From Mycobacterium sp. IS-836 (lineage in GTDB: Bacteria; Actinomycetota; Actinomycetes; Mycobacteriales; Mycobacteriaceae): DNA of 64,000 nucleotides. Location of the stretch: assembly GCF_001954275.1 (NCBI RefSeq), contig NZ_MBEU01000056.1:1-64000 (forward strand), written 5' to 3'. The notes under the pieces were generated by a model. That model made no database searches. It was not told the origin of the DNA and saw only the letters and a list, made by a program, of their open reading frames with translations. A program made the translations under genes and the position numbers. Within the stretch, counting starts at the first letter, position 1. Each line of letters opens with the position of its first letter. Below are positions 48,954 through 60,840 of the stretch, piece after piece.

Positions 48954-49456
48954 GCGTCGATACCCTGATCGAGCGTAACGCCCGGCGCGCCGAGGCCCTG
49001 TCCACCGCCGACCGCTCGCTCACCCCGGCACTGCGGACCATCGTCGTCACGTGCGCCGACCATCGCGTCGACCCGTCCCACGTACTCGGTCTGCAGCCCG
49101 GCGACGCGATCGTGCTGCGCAACCCCGGCGGCCGTGTCACCGCCGATGTGCTGCGAAGCCTCCTGGTCCTCGCCACCGTCGCCGCCGTCGAGGGCATCGA
49201 CGCGGCGTTCGAGATCGTCGTCATGCACCACACCGACTGCGGGCTCGCTCGGCTCGACACCCCGGAACACGCCGCACTGGTCGCCGACTACATCGGCATC
49301 AACGAGGACGACGTGGCGAAGGTGACCGTCGCCGATCCTTGGCACGCGGTGAACTACGACGTCCACGTCCTGCGCGAGGTCGTGCGTGCGCCGGGAACGA
49401 CGGTCACCGGCCTGGTTTACGACCTCGACTCCGGCACGGTGCGACGCTCGGAGTGA
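48950..49456 (+). CDS. Beta-carbonic anhydrase, short type
   Basis: The 168-residue protein has the zinc and catalytic motifs C35-A-D37-H-R39 and H94-T-D-C97 of beta-carbonic anhydrases. The short length recalls the M. tuberculosis enzyme Rv1284. It interconverts CO2 and bicarbonate. Its ATG overlaps the AhpD-like stop (ATGA) with GGAAGGAA as ribosome site. Its place in a DJ-1/AhpD operon is unusual and suggests that CO2 or a related compound such as COS or a carbamate is released or used by its neighbours. Confidence 0.9.
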   Translation: MSVDTLIERNARRAEALSTADRSLTPALRTIVVTCADHRVDPSHVLGLQPGDAIVLRNPGGRVTADVLRSLLVLATVAAVEGIDAAFEIVVMHHTDCGLARLDTPEHAALVADYIGINEDDVAKVTVADPWHAVNYDVHVLREVVRAPGTTVTGLVYDLDSGTVRRSE

Positions 49457-49473
49457 ATGCCGCCGATTGCCCG

Positions 49474-50415
49474 TCAGCCCCGGACAACGATCACGGTCTT
49501 GCCGGGCCGCCGAACGGCGCGCTGACCGCTTTCGAACGCTTCCCGACCCTGCTCGAGTGGGAATGTCGCCGCGATTTCGACGCGCAGCCGGCCGCTGTCG
49601 ACGAGGGCCGCGAGCTCACCGAGCTGGTCTCGATTGGGCTCGACGATGAAGAACGTCGCCCTGATCCCGTATTCGTCGGCTTTGCCCGCGGGCGGGGGCG
49701 CCGACAGGGTGATCAACCGCCCGCCCCGGCGCACCACCGAAAAGGATCGGTCCAGCGTCTCGCCTCCGACGGTGTCGATGACGACGTCGTAGGTATCACC
49801 GGTTTCCTCGAACCGTTGCGTTCGAACGTCGATCACGCGCTGTGCGCCGAAGCCGCGCAGCAGTTCGCCCGCGTCGCTGCGCACGGTGGCGGTGACCTCC
49901 GCGCCGAGGATCGCGGCCAGTTGCACCGCTAGGGCGCCGACCCCGCCGGCGCCGCCGTGGACCAACACGGCCTCCCCGGGTTGCACCGCGGCCTGGTCGA
50001 CCAACGCTTGCAGGGCGGTGAGCCCGGCCAGCGGCAAGGCGGCGGCGACGACATGTGAGACCGCCGACGGCTTGGCGGCCAGCTCGGCCGCGGGAACGGC
50101 AACGAAATCCGCTGCCGCGCCGTCGCGGTCGAATCCGATCAACCCGTACACCTCGTCGCCGGGCGCGAAATCCCCGACGCCCGTGCCGATGTCGGAGACG
50201 ACGCCGGATACCTCGTGCGACGGGATCACCGGAGTTCGGCTGACGCCGTCGCGGGTCCACGTTTCGTCCCATGTCAATTCGTCGAACGTGATGGCCGCGG
50301 CGTGTACCGCCACGACGACTTCGCCGGCGCCCGCGACCGGCGCCGGCGCCCGCTCGACCACGAGTACCTCCGGTCCGCCCCTGCGGTGCGCCCGCAGCGC
50401 CGTCATTTCGCTCAC
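49474..50415 (-). CDS. Zinc-less medium-chain alcohol dehydrogenase (quinone reductase-like)
   Basis: The 313-residue protein has the quinone oxidoreductase fold with the NADPH motif [15 protein letters not shown] (about residue 147) and lacks the zinc-site cysteines of classical alcohol dehydrogenases. It probably reduces quinones or enones with NADPH. The start is GTG 50415, whose GTGA overlaps the ung stop by four bases. An in-frame ATG at 50406 is an alternative. It converges with the carbonic anhydrase, 17 bases away. Confidence 0.87.
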   Translation of the reverse strand: MSEMTALRAHRRGGPEVLVVERAPAPVAGAGEVVVAVHAAAITFDELTWDETWTRDGVSRTPVIPSHEVSGVVSDIGTGVGDFAPGDEVYGLIGFDRDGAAADFVAVPAAELAAKPSAVSHVVAAALPLAGLTALQALVDQAAVQPGEAVLVHGGAGGVGALAVQLAAILGAEVTATVRSDAGELLRGFGAQRVIDVRTQRFEETGDTYDVVIDTVGGETLDRSFSVVRRGGRLITLSAPPPAGKADEYGIRATFFIVEPNRDQLGELAALVDSGRLRVEIAATFPLEQGREAFESGQRAVRRPGKTVIVVRG

Positions 50416-51095
50416 GGCAGCCGCCAATCGACGGGCTCGGCGCCCATGCCAGCGAGCAGCTCGTTAGCGCGGCTGAACGGCCGCGAGCCGAAGAACCCGC
50501 GCGACGCCGACAGCGGCGACGGGTGCGGCGACTCGATCGCCACGCAATCCCCTTCGGCCAGAATGGGTTTGAGCGTCGACGCGTCGCGGCCCCACAGGAT
50601 GGCCACCAGCGGCCGGGACCGCTCGACCAGGGCGCGAATCGCGCATTCCGTCACCGCTTCCCAGCCCTTGCCCCGATGCGACGCCGGGTTGTTGGGGCGC
50701 ACCGTCAGCACCCTGTTGAGAAGCAGCACGCCGCGCTGCGCCCAAGGCGTCAGGTCGCCGGACGAGGGCTGGGGATGGCCTAGGTCGGCGCTGTACTCGT
50801 CGAAGATATTGGCCAGGCTTCGCGGCAGCGGACGCACCTCGGGGGCCACCGAAAAGCTCAGGCCCACAGCGTGTCCCGGTGTCGGGTAGGGGTCTTGGCC
50901 GACGATCAGCACCCGGACGTCGTCGAAGGGAAACGTGAAGGCGCGCAACACGTTCGGCCCGGCGGGCAGATACCTGCGCCCCGCGGCGATCTCGGCGCGC
51001 AGGAATTGCCCCATCTGCGCGACCTGCTCGGCCACCGGCTCCAGCGCGGTCGCCCACCCCTGCTCGACGAGTTCCTTCAACGGGCGCGCGGTCAC
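50412..51095 (-). CDS. ung: Uracil-DNA glycosylase
   Basis: The 227-residue protein has the family-1 motif [18 protein letters not shown] (Asp68, Tyr70), the uracil-binding asparagine in LLLNRVLTV and the catalytic [11 protein letters not shown] histidine motif. It removes uracil from DNA, which matters in a GC-rich genome prone to cytosine deamination. The GTG start at 51095 overlaps the stop of the DUF1330 gene by four bases. Length matches the M. tuberculosis enzyme. Confidence 0.96.
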   Translation of the reverse strand: MTARPLKELVEQGWATALEPVAEQVAQMGQFLRAEIAAGRRYLPAGPNVLRAFTFPFDDVRVLIVGQDPYPTPGHAVGLSFSVAPEVRPLPRSLANIFDEYSADLGHPQPSSGDLTPWAQRGVLLLNRVLTVRPNNPASHRGKGWEAVTECAIRALVERSRPLVAILWGRDASTLKPILAEGDCVAIESPHPSPLSASRGFFGSRPFSRANELLAGMGAEPVDWRLP

Positions 51096-51382
51096 CGCAG
51101 TCCCTGCACCAGCAGCACCACCGTGTCCGCGCCCGCGCGCCGATCCTTCGCGATGTCCTCGTATTCGGGCGATTGCACAAAAGCGTGGAACGCCGCCTCG
51201 TCGGGAAACGACATCAACACCACCTTCTCGCGGTCCCACTGCCCCTCGGCGACCTTCGGCGACTCGTCGGCGGCCAGCAGTGTTCCGGTGTGACGGGCGA
51301 AGACCTCCATGAACCTCGCCTGGTAGCGGTCGTAGACCGCCCGGTCGGTGAATTTCAGCTGGGCGATCGCGTAGACGGTCAC
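51092..51382 (-). CDS. DUF1330 family protein
   Basis: The 96-residue protein ([20 protein letters not shown]...) has the ferredoxin-like DUF1330 pattern, including [21 protein letters not shown] and [21 protein letters not shown]. The biochemical role is unknown. It lies between thiL and ung on the minus strand, nine bases after thiL and overlapping ung by four, so all are likely co-transcribed. I do not recall it at this site in M. tuberculosis. Confidence 0.85.
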   Translation of the reverse strand: MTVYAIAQLKFTDRAVYDRYQARFMEVFARHTGTLLAADESPKVAEGQWDREKVVLMSFPDEAAFHAFVQSPEYEDIAKDRRAGADTVVLLVQGLR

Positions 51383-51391
51383 GGCGCCACA

Positions 51392-52360
51392 CTAATACGA
51401 CTGCCATCCGGCGTAGCCGCTCCACTCCGCTCCGTCGACGAGCACCCGGGCCGGCCCGTCGAGCACCCGGCCGACGACGCGCCAGCCGGCCGGCGCCGGG
51501 CCGGCGAAACAGGCCGCCAGGGCGTGGTCCTCGCCGCCGGCCAGCACCCACGACCATGGGTCGGCGCCCACGGCAGCCGCCGCGGCGGCCAGCGCGTCGC
51601 GGTCCACCGCCAGGGCGGCGGTGGACAGGTCGATCCCCACCCCGGACGCCGTGGCCACGTGGCGCAGGTCGGCCACCAGACCGTCGGAGACGTCGATCAT
51701 CGCCTCCGCGCCCGCGCTCGCGGCCGTGGCTCCCGCGCCGTACGGCGGCTCGGGTACCAGGTGACGACGCCGAAGCTCGTCGAACCCACCAATGCCGTTG
51801 TGCCACAGGGCATATCCCGCAGCCGAGCGACCCAACTCGCCGGCGACGGCGAGCACCGAACCGGCGTGGGCCCCCGATCGCAGCACCGGCGCGCGTCCGT
51901 CCAGGTCGCCCAGCACGGTCACCGACAACACCCACTGGGGGCAGCTGACCAGATCACCGCCGGCGATGCCCGCGCCGATCCGCGCGGCCTCGTCCCACAG
52001 CCCGTCGACGAGCGCGTCCACGTCCGCCGCGCGGGTGTCACCCGGGGCGCCGAAGCCGACGACGAACGCCGTGGCCCGCGCGCCCATCGCCTCGATGTCG
52101 GCGGCGTTCTGCGCGACCGCCTTGCGGCCGACGTCGTGGGGCGTCGACCAGTCCAGCCGAAAGTGCCGGTCCTGCACCAACACATCGGTCGAAACCACGG
52201 TGCGGCCGTCGCCCGCCGACACCAGCGCCGCGTCGTCGCCGGGCCCGAGCAGCACCCCGTCGGGTTGCCGGCGTCCCCGCACCAACCGATCGATGACCGC
52301 GAATTCGCCGAGCCGTGCCAGCGTGGGGAACTCCCCCGATGCTCCGAAGTCAGAGTCCAC
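51392..52360 (-). CDS. thiL: Thiamine-monophosphate kinase
   Basis: The 322-residue protein has the ThiL motifs [42 protein letters not shown] and [14 protein letters not shown]. It phosphorylates thiamine monophosphate to the active cofactor thiamine diphosphate. The start is GTG 52360 because GAGGAGG lies eight bases before it; the N-terminus then runs [20 protein letters not shown], close to other mycobacterial ThiL. It diverges from the DUF3515 gene. Confidence 0.94.
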   Translation of the reverse strand: MDSDFGASGEFPTLARLGEFAVIDRLVRGRRQPDGVLLGPGDDAALVSAGDGRTVVSTDVLVQDRHFRLDWSTPHDVGRKAVAQNAADIEAMGARATAFVVGFGAPGDTRAADVDALVDGLWDEAARIGAGIAGGDLVSCPQWVLSVTVLGDLDGRAPVLRSGAHAGSVLAVAGELGRSAAGYALWHNGIGGFDELRRRHLVPEPPYGAGATAASAGAEAMIDVSDGLVADLRHVATASGVGIDLSTAALAVDRDALAAAAAAVGADPWSWVLAGGEDHALAACFAGPAPAGWRVVGRVLDGPARVLVDGAEWSGYAGWQSY

Positions 52361-52460
52361 GCACGCCACCTCCTCGGGCCACTCTGGGGTCGCCCCGACC
52401 TGCGGTAAGTTGGGTCTTTGCCCGACCGCGCCAGTGTAGGAGACAGGAGGTGCGCGGGCG

Positions 52461-53030
52461 GTGACGACCGACCCCAATACCGCAACCGATCTCGGCGGAC
52501 CTCCGCGCGCCGCGATGATCGCCGCGGTCGCGCTGGCAGTCGCGGCGATCGGCGCGATCCTGGTCATCGCGGCGAACCGCGAGGCGCCACCACAACCCGT
52601 CGCCATTCCGGCCGTCCCCGCGCCGCAGGCCGCCAGCGCCGCATGCAAGGCGCTCACGGACGCGCTGCCGCAACGGCTGGGTAACTATCAGCGCGCGCCC
52701 GTCGCGCAGCCCGCGCCGCAGGGCGTGGCCGCCTGGCGGTCCGGACCCGATAGCCAGCCGCTGGTGCTGCGGTGCGGACTCGACCGCCCCGCCGAATTCG
52801 TCGTGGGATCCCCGATCCAGGCCGTCGACCGGGTGCAGTGGTTTGAGGTGGGCGCCCAGCAGCAATCCGCCGGCGACTCGGGCAGATCCACTTGGTACAC
52901 CGTGGACCGGCCGGTGTACGTCGCGTTGACACTGCCGTCGGGGTCGGGGCCGACACCGATCCAGCAGCTCTCCGAGGTCATCGACCACACGATCGCGGCG
53001 GTGCCGATCGACCCGGCCCGTCCGGATTAG
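52461..53030 (+). CDS. DUF3515 family membrane-anchored protein
   Basis: The 189-residue protein has a single N-terminal membrane helix (MIAAVALAVAAIGAILVIAA) and an extracytoplasmic domain with two conserved cysteines (SACKAL and LRCGLDR) in the DUF3515 pattern. Function unknown, restricted to actinobacteria. It is Rv2980-like by position. The GTG start is preceded by CAGGAGGTG at about ten bases. Confidence 0.88.
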   Translation: MTTDPNTATDLGGPPRAAMIAAVALAVAAIGAILVIAANREAPPQPVAIPAVPAPQAASAACKALTDALPQRLGNYQRAPVAQPAPQGVAAWRSGPDSQPLVLRCGLDRPAEFVVGSPIQAVDRVQWFEVGAQQQSAGDSGRSTWYTVDRPVYVALTLPSGSGPTPIQQLSEVIDHTIAAVPIDPARPD

Positions 53031-53038
53031 TGAGCCCG

Positions 53039-54160
53039 TTAGCGCAGACCCACGCCCCGCGCCAGCGCGGTCTCCACCATGGTCGCGAGCAGGGTGGGAT
53101 AGTCGACGCCGCTGGCGGCCCACATCCTCGGGTACATCGAGATCGTGGTGAATCCCGGCATTGTGTTGATCTCGTTGATCACCGGCCCGTCGTCGGTTAG
53201 GAAGAAATCGACGCGGGCCAGGCCCTGGCAGTCGATGGCCTTGAACGCCCGGATCGCCAATTGGCGTATCGCATCGGCGATCTCGTCGTCGACCTTCGCT
53301 GGAACGTCCAATTCGGCTGCGTCGTCGAGGTATTTGGTCGCGAAGTCGTAGAACGAGTCCTCGCGGCCGCGCACCCCGGCCACCCGGATCTCCCCCAAAG
53401 TGCTGGCTTCCACTGTGCCGTCGGGCATTTCGAGCACACCGCACTCCAGCTCACGGCCGCTGATCGCCGCCTCAACGATCACCTTCGGATCGTGCCGGCG
53501 AGCGGTCGCCACCGCGGCCGGCAGCTCGTCCCAACTCGACACCCGGGTCACGCCGATCGACGAGCCGCCCCGCGCGGGTTTGACGAACACCGGCAGACCC
53601 AGCCGCTCGCACTCATCGAGGGGCAGCGCAGCCTGCGCTGGGCGCAGTACCGCGTGCGGGCCGACCGGAAGTCCTTCGGCGGTAAGCAGTTTCTTGGTGA
53701 ATTCCTTGTCCATACCGACCGAACTGGACAGCACGCCGGCGCCGACGTAGGGCACACCGGCCAGTTCGAGCAGTCCCTGGATCGTGCCGTCTTCGCCGTA
53801 CGGGCCGTGCAGCACCGGAAAGACCACGTCGACCGACGCCAGGACTTCACCGGCCTTGTCACCGGCACCGGCCCGGAGCGACACCAGCTGGCCGCCGCGC
53901 CGCGGATCGGCCGGCAGCGCCAGCTCGGTGCCCGAGGCGGTCGTCACCCCGGGCAGCTGCCGGTCGGTGATCGCCAGCGCGTCCGGGTCGCCGTCGGTGA
54001 GCACCCACGAACCCTCCGGGGTGATGCCGATCGCGACCACCTCGAAACGCTGCGGGTCGAGGTTGCGCAGAATGCTGCCGGCGGACACGCACGAGATGGC
54101 GTGCTCGTTGCTGCGCCCGCCGAAGACGACGGCGACGCGCACGCGGTCGCTGGCACTCAC
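53039..54160 (-). CDS. ddlA: D-alanine-D-alanine ligase
   Basis: The 373-residue ATP-grasp enzyme has [19 protein letters not shown] at the N-terminus, [27 protein letters not shown] and the metal motif [11 protein letters not shown]. It makes the D-Ala-D-Ala dipeptide for peptidoglycan and is a target of D-cycloserine. The serine/tyrosine pattern is of the D-Ala (not D-lactate) type as far as can be seen. The start is GTG 54160. It follows gpsA by about 60 bases on the same strand. Confidence 0.96.
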   Translation of the reverse strand: MSASDRVRVAVVFGGRSNEHAISCVSAGSILRNLDPQRFEVVAIGITPEGSWVLTDGDPDALAITDRQLPGVTTASGTELALPADPRRGGQLVSLRAGAGDKAGEVLASVDVVFPVLHGPYGEDGTIQGLLELAGVPYVGAGVLSSSVGMDKEFTKKLLTAEGLPVGPHAVLRPAQAALPLDECERLGLPVFVKPARGGSSIGVTRVSSWDELPAAVATARRHDPKVIVEAAISGRELECGVLEMPDGTVEASTLGEIRVAGVRGREDSFYDFATKYLDDAAELDVPAKVDDEIADAIRQLAIRAFKAIDCQGLARVDFFLTDDGPVINEINTMPGFTTISMYPRMWAASGVDYPTLLATMVETALARGVGLR

Positions 54161-54222
54161 AACCTGGAGAGGCTACCGGGTGGAGCGCCCTCGGGTCGGG
54201 CGCCGGGCCGCTAGCTGGGGTT

Positions 54223-56032
<1,810 letters not shown>

Positions 56033-56131
56033 GAGATGAAGTCCGATCCGGCGCGACAGCGAACCTGTCCGGCGGATGAACGACGCGCCAACGACGGATG
56101 GATGTCTGTCGGGCGCTAGCAGCACCAGCGG

Positions 56132-58333
56132 GTGATGCGGGATGATCGCATGGTGACCGAAACCGAAGCCGAGGCGCGCCTCGCAGAAACGGCATGGCAA
56201 CCGGATGGTTCGGCGCTGGCCGCACCCCCGGCCGCGACCCCCGCAGCGATCAGCGATGCGCTGCCGGAGGACCGCTACCTCAACCGGGAACTGAGCTGGC
56301 TGGACTTCAACGCGCGCGTGCTCGCGCTGGCCGACGACAACTCGCTGCCTCTGCTGGAGCGGGCCAAATTTCTGGCGATCTTCGCTTCCAATCTCGACGA
56401 GTTCTACATGGTTCGGGTCGCCGGGCTGAAGCGCCGCGACGAGATGGGGCTGTCGGTCCGCTCGGCCGACGGTCTGACCCCGCGTGAGCAATTGGCCCGC
56501 ATCGGAGAGCAGACGCAGCGAATCGCGACGCGGCACGCCCGCGTGTTCCTCGATTCGGTGCGGCCGGCCCTGGCCGAGGAAGGCATACACATCGTCACGT
56601 GGGCCGACCTGGAGCAGGCCGAGCGCGACGAACTGTCGACCTATTTCAACGAGCAGGTCTTCCCCGTACTGACACCGTTGGCCGTCGATCCCGCCCACCC
56701 GTTCCCGTTCGTGAGCGGACTGAGCCTGAATCTGGCGGTCACGGTGAAGCAACCCGAAGACGGCGGTCAGCACTTCGCGCGAGTCAAGGTGCCCGACAAC
56801 GTCGATCGCTTCGTCGAACTCGGCAACCGCGAACCGGCCCGAGAGGGCTCCGGCGAAGCGCACGCCATGATCCGGTACCTGCCGATGGAAGAGCTGATCG
56901 CGGCCTTTCTTCCGGTGCTGTTCCCAGGCATGGACGTCGTCGAACATCACGCCTTCCGCATTACCCGCAACGCCGACTTCGAAGTCGAAGAGGATCGCGA
57001 CGAAGATCTGCTGCAAGCGCTGGAGCGGGAATTGGCGCGGCGAAGATTCGGTTCTCCGGTGCGACTCGAGATCGCCGACGACATGACCGAGGGCATGCTG
57101 GAGCTGCTGCTGCGGGAACTCGACGTGAATCCCAGTGACGTCATCGAAGTGCCCGGGCTACTCGATCTTTCGTCGCTGTGGCAGATCTACGGACTGGACC
57201 GCCCGGCGCTCAAAGACCCGGCATTCGTTCCGGCCACCCACCCCGCCTTCGCCGACCGGGAAACCCCCAAGAGCATCTTCGCGACGCTGCGCGAAGGCGA
57301 TGTGCTGGTGCATCATCCGTACGACTCGTTCTCCACCAGCGTGCAGCGATTCATCGAGCAGGCCGCCGCGGATCCCAACGTGCTGGCGATCAAACAGACG
57401 CTGTACCGCACATCGGGTGATTCGCCGATCGTCCGGGCGTTGATCGACGCCGCCGAGGCCGGCAAGCAGGCGGTGGCGCTCGTCGAGATCAAGGCACGCT
57501 TCGACGAACAGGCCAACATCCGCTGGGCGCGCGAACTCGAGCAGGCGGGTGTGCACGTGGTCTACGGGCTCGTCGGCCTCAAGACACACTGCAAGACTTG
57601 CCTGGTGGTACGTCGCGAGGGTTCGACGATCCGGCGGTACTGCCACATCGGGACGGGCAACTACAACAGCAAGACGGCGCGGCTGTATGAGGATGTCGGG
57701 CTGCTCACGGCGGCGCCCGATATCGGGGCCGACCTCACCGACCTGTTCAATTCGCTGACCGGCTACTCCCGAAAAGTGTCCTACCGCAACCTGTTGGTGG
57801 CGCCGGACGGCATCCGCACCGGCATCATCGAACGCGTCGAGCGTGAGATTGCGGCGCACCGTGAAAACGGCGGGGGGCGGATCCGGCTCAAGATGAACGC
57901 TCTGGTCGACGAGCAGGTGATCGACGCGTTGTATCGCGCGTCGCGGGCGGGCGTGCGGGTCGAAGTGGTGGTGCGCGGCATCTGCGCTCTGCGCCCGGAA
58001 ACGGAAGGCTTCTCGGAGAACATTTCGGTCCGCTCGATTCTCGGCCGGTTCCTGGAGCACTCGCGGATCATCCATTTCGATCGCATCAACGAGTACTGGA
58101 TCGGCAGCGCCGACATGATGCACCGCAATCTCGATCGCCGAGTCGAGGTGCTGGTTCAGGTCAAAGACCCAAGGCTCACCGCATATCTGGACGACTTGTT
58201 CGAGTCCGCGCTGGACCCGTCCACTCGGTGCTGGGAGCTCGGGTCTGACGGGCAGTGGACCGCGTCGCCTCAGGATGGTCAGAGCGTGCGCGACCATCAG
58301 GTATCGCTGATGGAGCTGCACCGTAGCGCCTGA
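56132..58333 (+). CDS. ppk1: Polyphosphate kinase 1
   Basis: The 733-residue protein has the N-terminal motif [18 protein letters not shown], the basic residues of the active-site tunnel ([14 protein letters not shown]) and the phosphohistidine site [14 protein letters not shown]. It polymerises ATP gamma-phosphate to polyphosphate. The GTG start at 56132 ([10 protein letters not shown]) resembles the MMSNDRKVTE start of M. tuberculosis Ppk1. mutT1 follows 72 bases later in the same direction. Confidence 0.96.
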   Translation: MMRDDRMVTETEAEARLAETAWQPDGSALAAPPAATPAAISDALPEDRYLNRELSWLDFNARVLALADDNSLPLLERAKFLAIFASNLDEFYMVRVAGLKRRDEMGLSVRSADGLTPREQLARIGEQTQRIATRHARVFLDSVRPALAEEGIHIVTWADLEQAERDELSTYFNEQVFPVLTPLAVDPAHPFPFVSGLSLNLAVTVKQPEDGGQHFARVKVPDNVDRFVELGNREPAREGSGEAHAMIRYLPMEELIAAFLPVLFPGMDVVEHHAFRITRNADFEVEEDRDEDLLQALERELARRRFGSPVRLEIADDMTEGMLELLLRELDVNPSDVIEVPGLLDLSSLWQIYGLDRPALKDPAFVPATHPAFADRETPKSIFATLREGDVLVHHPYDSFSTSVQRFIEQAAADPNVLAIKQTLYRTSGDSPIVRALIDAAEAGKQAVALVEIKARFDEQANIRWARELEQAGVHVVYGLVGLKTHCKTCLVVRREGSTIRRYCHIGTGNYNSKTARLYEDVGLLTAAPDIGADLTDLFNSLTGYSRKVSYRNLLVAPDGIRTGIIERVEREIAAHRENGGGRIRLKMNALVDEQVIDALYRASRAGVRVEVVVRGICALRPETEGFSENISVRSILGRFLEHSRIIHFDRINEYWIGSADMMHRNLDRRVEVLVQVKDPRLTAYLDDLFESALDPSTRCWELGSDGQWTASPQDGQSVRDHQVSLMELHRSA

Positions 58334-58405
58334 TGCCGTGTGCTACGTTTCGAGGTCACGCCCACGGCCGGAGCGACCCAGGCCGAATTAACCTGCAGGA
58401 GTGAG

Positions 58406-59347
58406 GTGTCCGACCAGAACTCGTCCTCCGGCCGGCGTTCGGGGAGCCGGCTCGTGTACGCCGCCGGCGCGGTGTTGTGGCGGCCTGGGACCTTCGATTC
58501 GGAAAACCCGGAGATCGCCGTCATTCACCGCCCCCGCTATGACGACTGGTCGCTGCCCAAGGGCAAAGTGGATCCCGGCGAGACCGCGCCTGTGGCCGCG
58601 GCGCGCGAAGTGTTGGAGGAGACCGGGCACCACTGCGTCCTGGGCAGGCGCCTTCCCGCCGTGAGTTACCCGATCGAGCAGGGCGTGAAAAAGGTGTACT
58701 ACTGGGCGGCGCGCGCGTCCGATGGGGAATTCAGCGCGGGCAGCGAGGTCGACGAGCTGATCTGGCTGCCGCTCCGTGACGCGATGAAGAAACTGGACTA
58801 CGTACACGATCGAAAAGTATTGCGCCGCTTTGCAAAACAGCCGGCAGATACGAAGACCGTGTTGGTGGTCCGCCACGGCACCGCCGGCCGCAAATCCCGG
58901 TTCTCCGGGGACGACACCAAGCGGCCGCTGGACAAAAGGGGACGCGCGCAGGCTGAGGCGCTGGTCCCACAGCTGATGGTCTTCGGCGCCACCGACGTCT
59001 ACGCGGCCGACCGGCTCCGCTGCCACCAGACGGTGGAACCGCTCGCGGAGGAACTCGGTGTGACGATCCGCAACGAGCCCACCCTCACCGAAGAGTCGTA
59101 CGCCAAGAACCCCAAACGCGGCCGGCACCGGGTGATGGATATCGCCGCGCAGGACGGCACACCGGTGATCTGCACGCAGGGCAAGGTGATTCCGGACTTG
59201 ATCGCATGGTGGTGCGAACGCGACGGCGTGCGCCCTGACAAGTCCCGCAACCACAAGGGCAGTACGTGGGTGCTGTCGCTGGCGGCGGGCCGGCTAGTGG
59301 CGGCCAACCACATCGGCGGCTCGCTGGCCGCCAACGTACGGGCCTAA
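58406..59347 (+). CDS. mutT1: MutT1, Nudix hydrolase with C-terminal histidine phosphatase domain
   Basis: The 313-residue two-domain protein has a Nudix box [20 protein letters not shown] (residues 53-72) and a C-terminal histidine-phosphatase domain with VVRHGTAG and DRLRCHQT. It degrades 8-oxo-dGTP and 8-oxo-GTP and hydrolyses Ap4A-type compounds in mycobacteria. The start is GTG 58406, just after GCAGGAGTGAG. The longer open frame to 58340 was rejected because family members begin close to SDQNSS. Confidence 0.93.
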   Translation: MSDQNSSSGRRSGSRLVYAAGAVLWRPGTFDSENPEIAVIHRPRYDDWSLPKGKVDPGETAPVAAAREVLEETGHHCVLGRRLPAVSYPIEQGVKKVYYWAARASDGEFSAGSEVDELIWLPLRDAMKKLDYVHDRKVLRRFAKQPADTKTVLVVRHGTAGRKSRFSGDDTKRPLDKRGRAQAEALVPQLMVFGATDVYAADRLRCHQTVEPLAEELGVTIRNEPTLTEESYAKNPKRGRHRVMDIAAQDGTPVICTQGKVIPDLIAWWCERDGVRPDKSRNHKGSTWVLSLAAGRLVAANHIGGSLAANVRA

Positions 59348-59355
59348 ACACGCGA

Positions 59356-59391
59356 ATACCCTTTGGGGGCACCGCTGCCCCCAAAGGGTAT
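59356..59391. terminator. Perfect bidirectional terminator between mutT1 and hupB
   Basis: ATACCCTTTGGGGGCA pairs perfectly with TGCCCCCAAAGGGTAT (16 base pairs) around a four-base CCGC loop. It lies nine bases after the mutT1 stop and 26 bases after the hupB stop in the opposite direction, so it can end both transcripts. Confidence 0.85.
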
Positions 59392-59416
59392 CTGCGTCTG
59401 GAATTCGGGTTAGTGC

Positions 59417-60007
59417 TTAGCGACGGCCGCGGCGCGCGGTCGCCTTCTTGGCCGGAGCTCTCTTCGCAGCCTTCTTGGCGGGAGCCCTCTTGGTCGCCTT
59501 CTTAGCCGGCGTCCTCTTGGTCGCGGCCTTCTTGGCCGGTGCCCTCTTGGTCGCCTTCTTAGCCGGCGCGCGCTTGGTCGCGGCCTTCTTGGCCGGAGCC
59601 TTCTTGGCGGCCTTCTTGGCCGGAGACTTCTTGGCGGCGGCCTTCTTGGCCGGAGCCTTCTTGGCAGCCTTCTTGGCTGCACCGCCCACAACACCACGCT
59701 TCACTGCAGGTCCTTCCGACGGGAGGCGCTGTGCGCCAGAGACAACCGCTTTGAATTGGGCACCCGGACGAAACGCCGGGACAGACGTCGGCTTCACTTT
59801 CACCGTCTCGCCGGTGCGCGGATTGCGGGCCACGCGCGCTGCGCGGCGGCGCTGCTCGAACACACCGAAGCCGGTAATAGTTACGCTGTCGCCCTTGTGC
59901 ACCGCGCGCACAATGGTGTCGACAACATTCTCGACAGCAGCGGTCGCTTGCCGACGGTCCGAGCCCAATTTCTGCGTGAGCACGTCAATGAGCTCTGCTT
60001 TGTTCAT
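59417..60007 (-). CDS. hupB: Nucleoid-associated protein HupB (HU with lysine-rich tail)
   Basis: The 196-residue protein has an N-terminal HU fold ([15 protein letters not shown]... to about residue 90) with the DNA-binding arm [21 protein letters not shown]. Its C-terminal tail is built of degenerate [13 protein letters not shown] repeats (about residues 105-196), as in mycobacterial HupB, which compacts DNA and is heavily modified. M. tuberculosis HupB is about 214 residues, so this tail is shorter. The ATG 60007 follows GGAGGA. The repetitive tail makes indels likely between strains. Confidence 0.95.
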   Translation of the reverse strand: MNKAELIDVLTQKLGSDRRQATAAVENVVDTIVRAVHKGDSVTITGFGVFEQRRRAARVARNPRTGETVKVKPTSVPAFRPGAQFKAVVSGAQRLPSEGPAVKRGVVGGAAKKAAKKAPAKKAAAKKSPAKKAAKKAPAKKAATKRAPAKKATKRAPAKKAATKRTPAKKATKRAPAKKAAKRAPAKKATARRGRR

Positions 60008-60076
60008 CCAAAATCCTCCGAAGCCAGTGGTCCTCGTTTCGAACCAACTAGCGAACACGGTAAACCCTCACCTGGC

Positions 60077-60105
60077 AAATTGCCAAGCGCCACGCGCAAT
60101 TTCAA
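60077..60105 (-). promoter_or_regulatory. Possible hupB promoter
   Basis: On the minus strand TTGAAA (60105-60100) and CAATTT (60082-60077) are 17 bases apart. Transcription would begin near 60070, about 63 bases before the hupB start. Confidence 0.3.
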
Positions 60106-60220
60106 GACGCGATGATCGGAATTTTCGCAATCCGGTTGCCGCCCTTGACCGGTGGCGCAGCCCGAATTCGACCCGCTTACTTAGCCGAGCGAGACGAAAT
60201 TTCGCCCGGGTCAACCCGCA

Positions 60221-60817
60221 TCAGGACCCGGGTAGAGTACGCGGTTTCCACTCTGGACGAGCCGCCTCAAACGATTCGATGTCACGGAGTTTTCGCAGCG
60301 TAAGGGCTATATCGTCAAGACCCTCGAGCAATCGCCACGCAGTGTGATCGTCAATCTTGAACGGCAGCACCGCCGTTCCCGCGGTGATATTTCGATCTTG
60401 AAGATTGGCAGTGATTTCCAAGCCCGGACTCTGCTCGATGAGCTTCCAAAGAAGTTCGACGCCGTCCTGGCCGACTTCTGCCGCGAGCAGCCCCGCCTTG
60501 CCCGCGTTGCCACGGAAAATGTCACCGAATCGAGACGAGATGACCACCCGGAACCCATAGTCCATGAGCGCCCACACCGCATGCTCACGCGACGAGCCGG
60601 TGCCGAAATCGGGGCCAGCCACCAGAACCGAGCCGCGGTCAAAGGGGCTGAGGTTTAGGACGAATGAGGGATCCGAGCGCCACGTCGCGAACAAGCCGTC
60701 CTCGAAACCGGTTCGGGTGACGCGCTTCAAATACACCGCGGGAATGATCTGGTCGGTGTCCACATTGGAGCGCCGCAGTGGCACTCCGATACCGGTGTGG
60801 GTGTGAAAGGCTTCCAT
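60221..60817 (-). CDS. leuD: 3-isopropylmalate dehydratase small subunit
   Basis: The 198-residue subunit has the motifs [17 protein letters not shown] and [19 protein letters not shown] of the swivelling aconitase-type domain. With LeuC it isomerises 2- to 3-isopropylmalate in leucine synthesis. The start ATG 60817 (MEAFHTH) was chosen because GAGGAT stands six bases upstream; a second ATG two codons earlier would be too close. It is 23 bases downstream of leuC. Confidence 0.95.
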   Translation of the reverse strand: MEAFHTHTGIGVPLRRSNVDTDQIIPAVYLKRVTRTGFEDGLFATWRSDPSFVLNLSPFDRGSVLVAGPDFGTGSSREHAVWALMDYGFRVVISSRFGDIFRGNAGKAGLLAAEVGQDGVELLWKLIEQSPGLEITANLQDRNITAGTAVLPFKIDDHTAWRLLEGLDDIALTLRKLRDIESFEAARPEWKPRTLPGS

Positions 60818-60840
60818 GCTCATCCTCTATCGAAGTTGAA

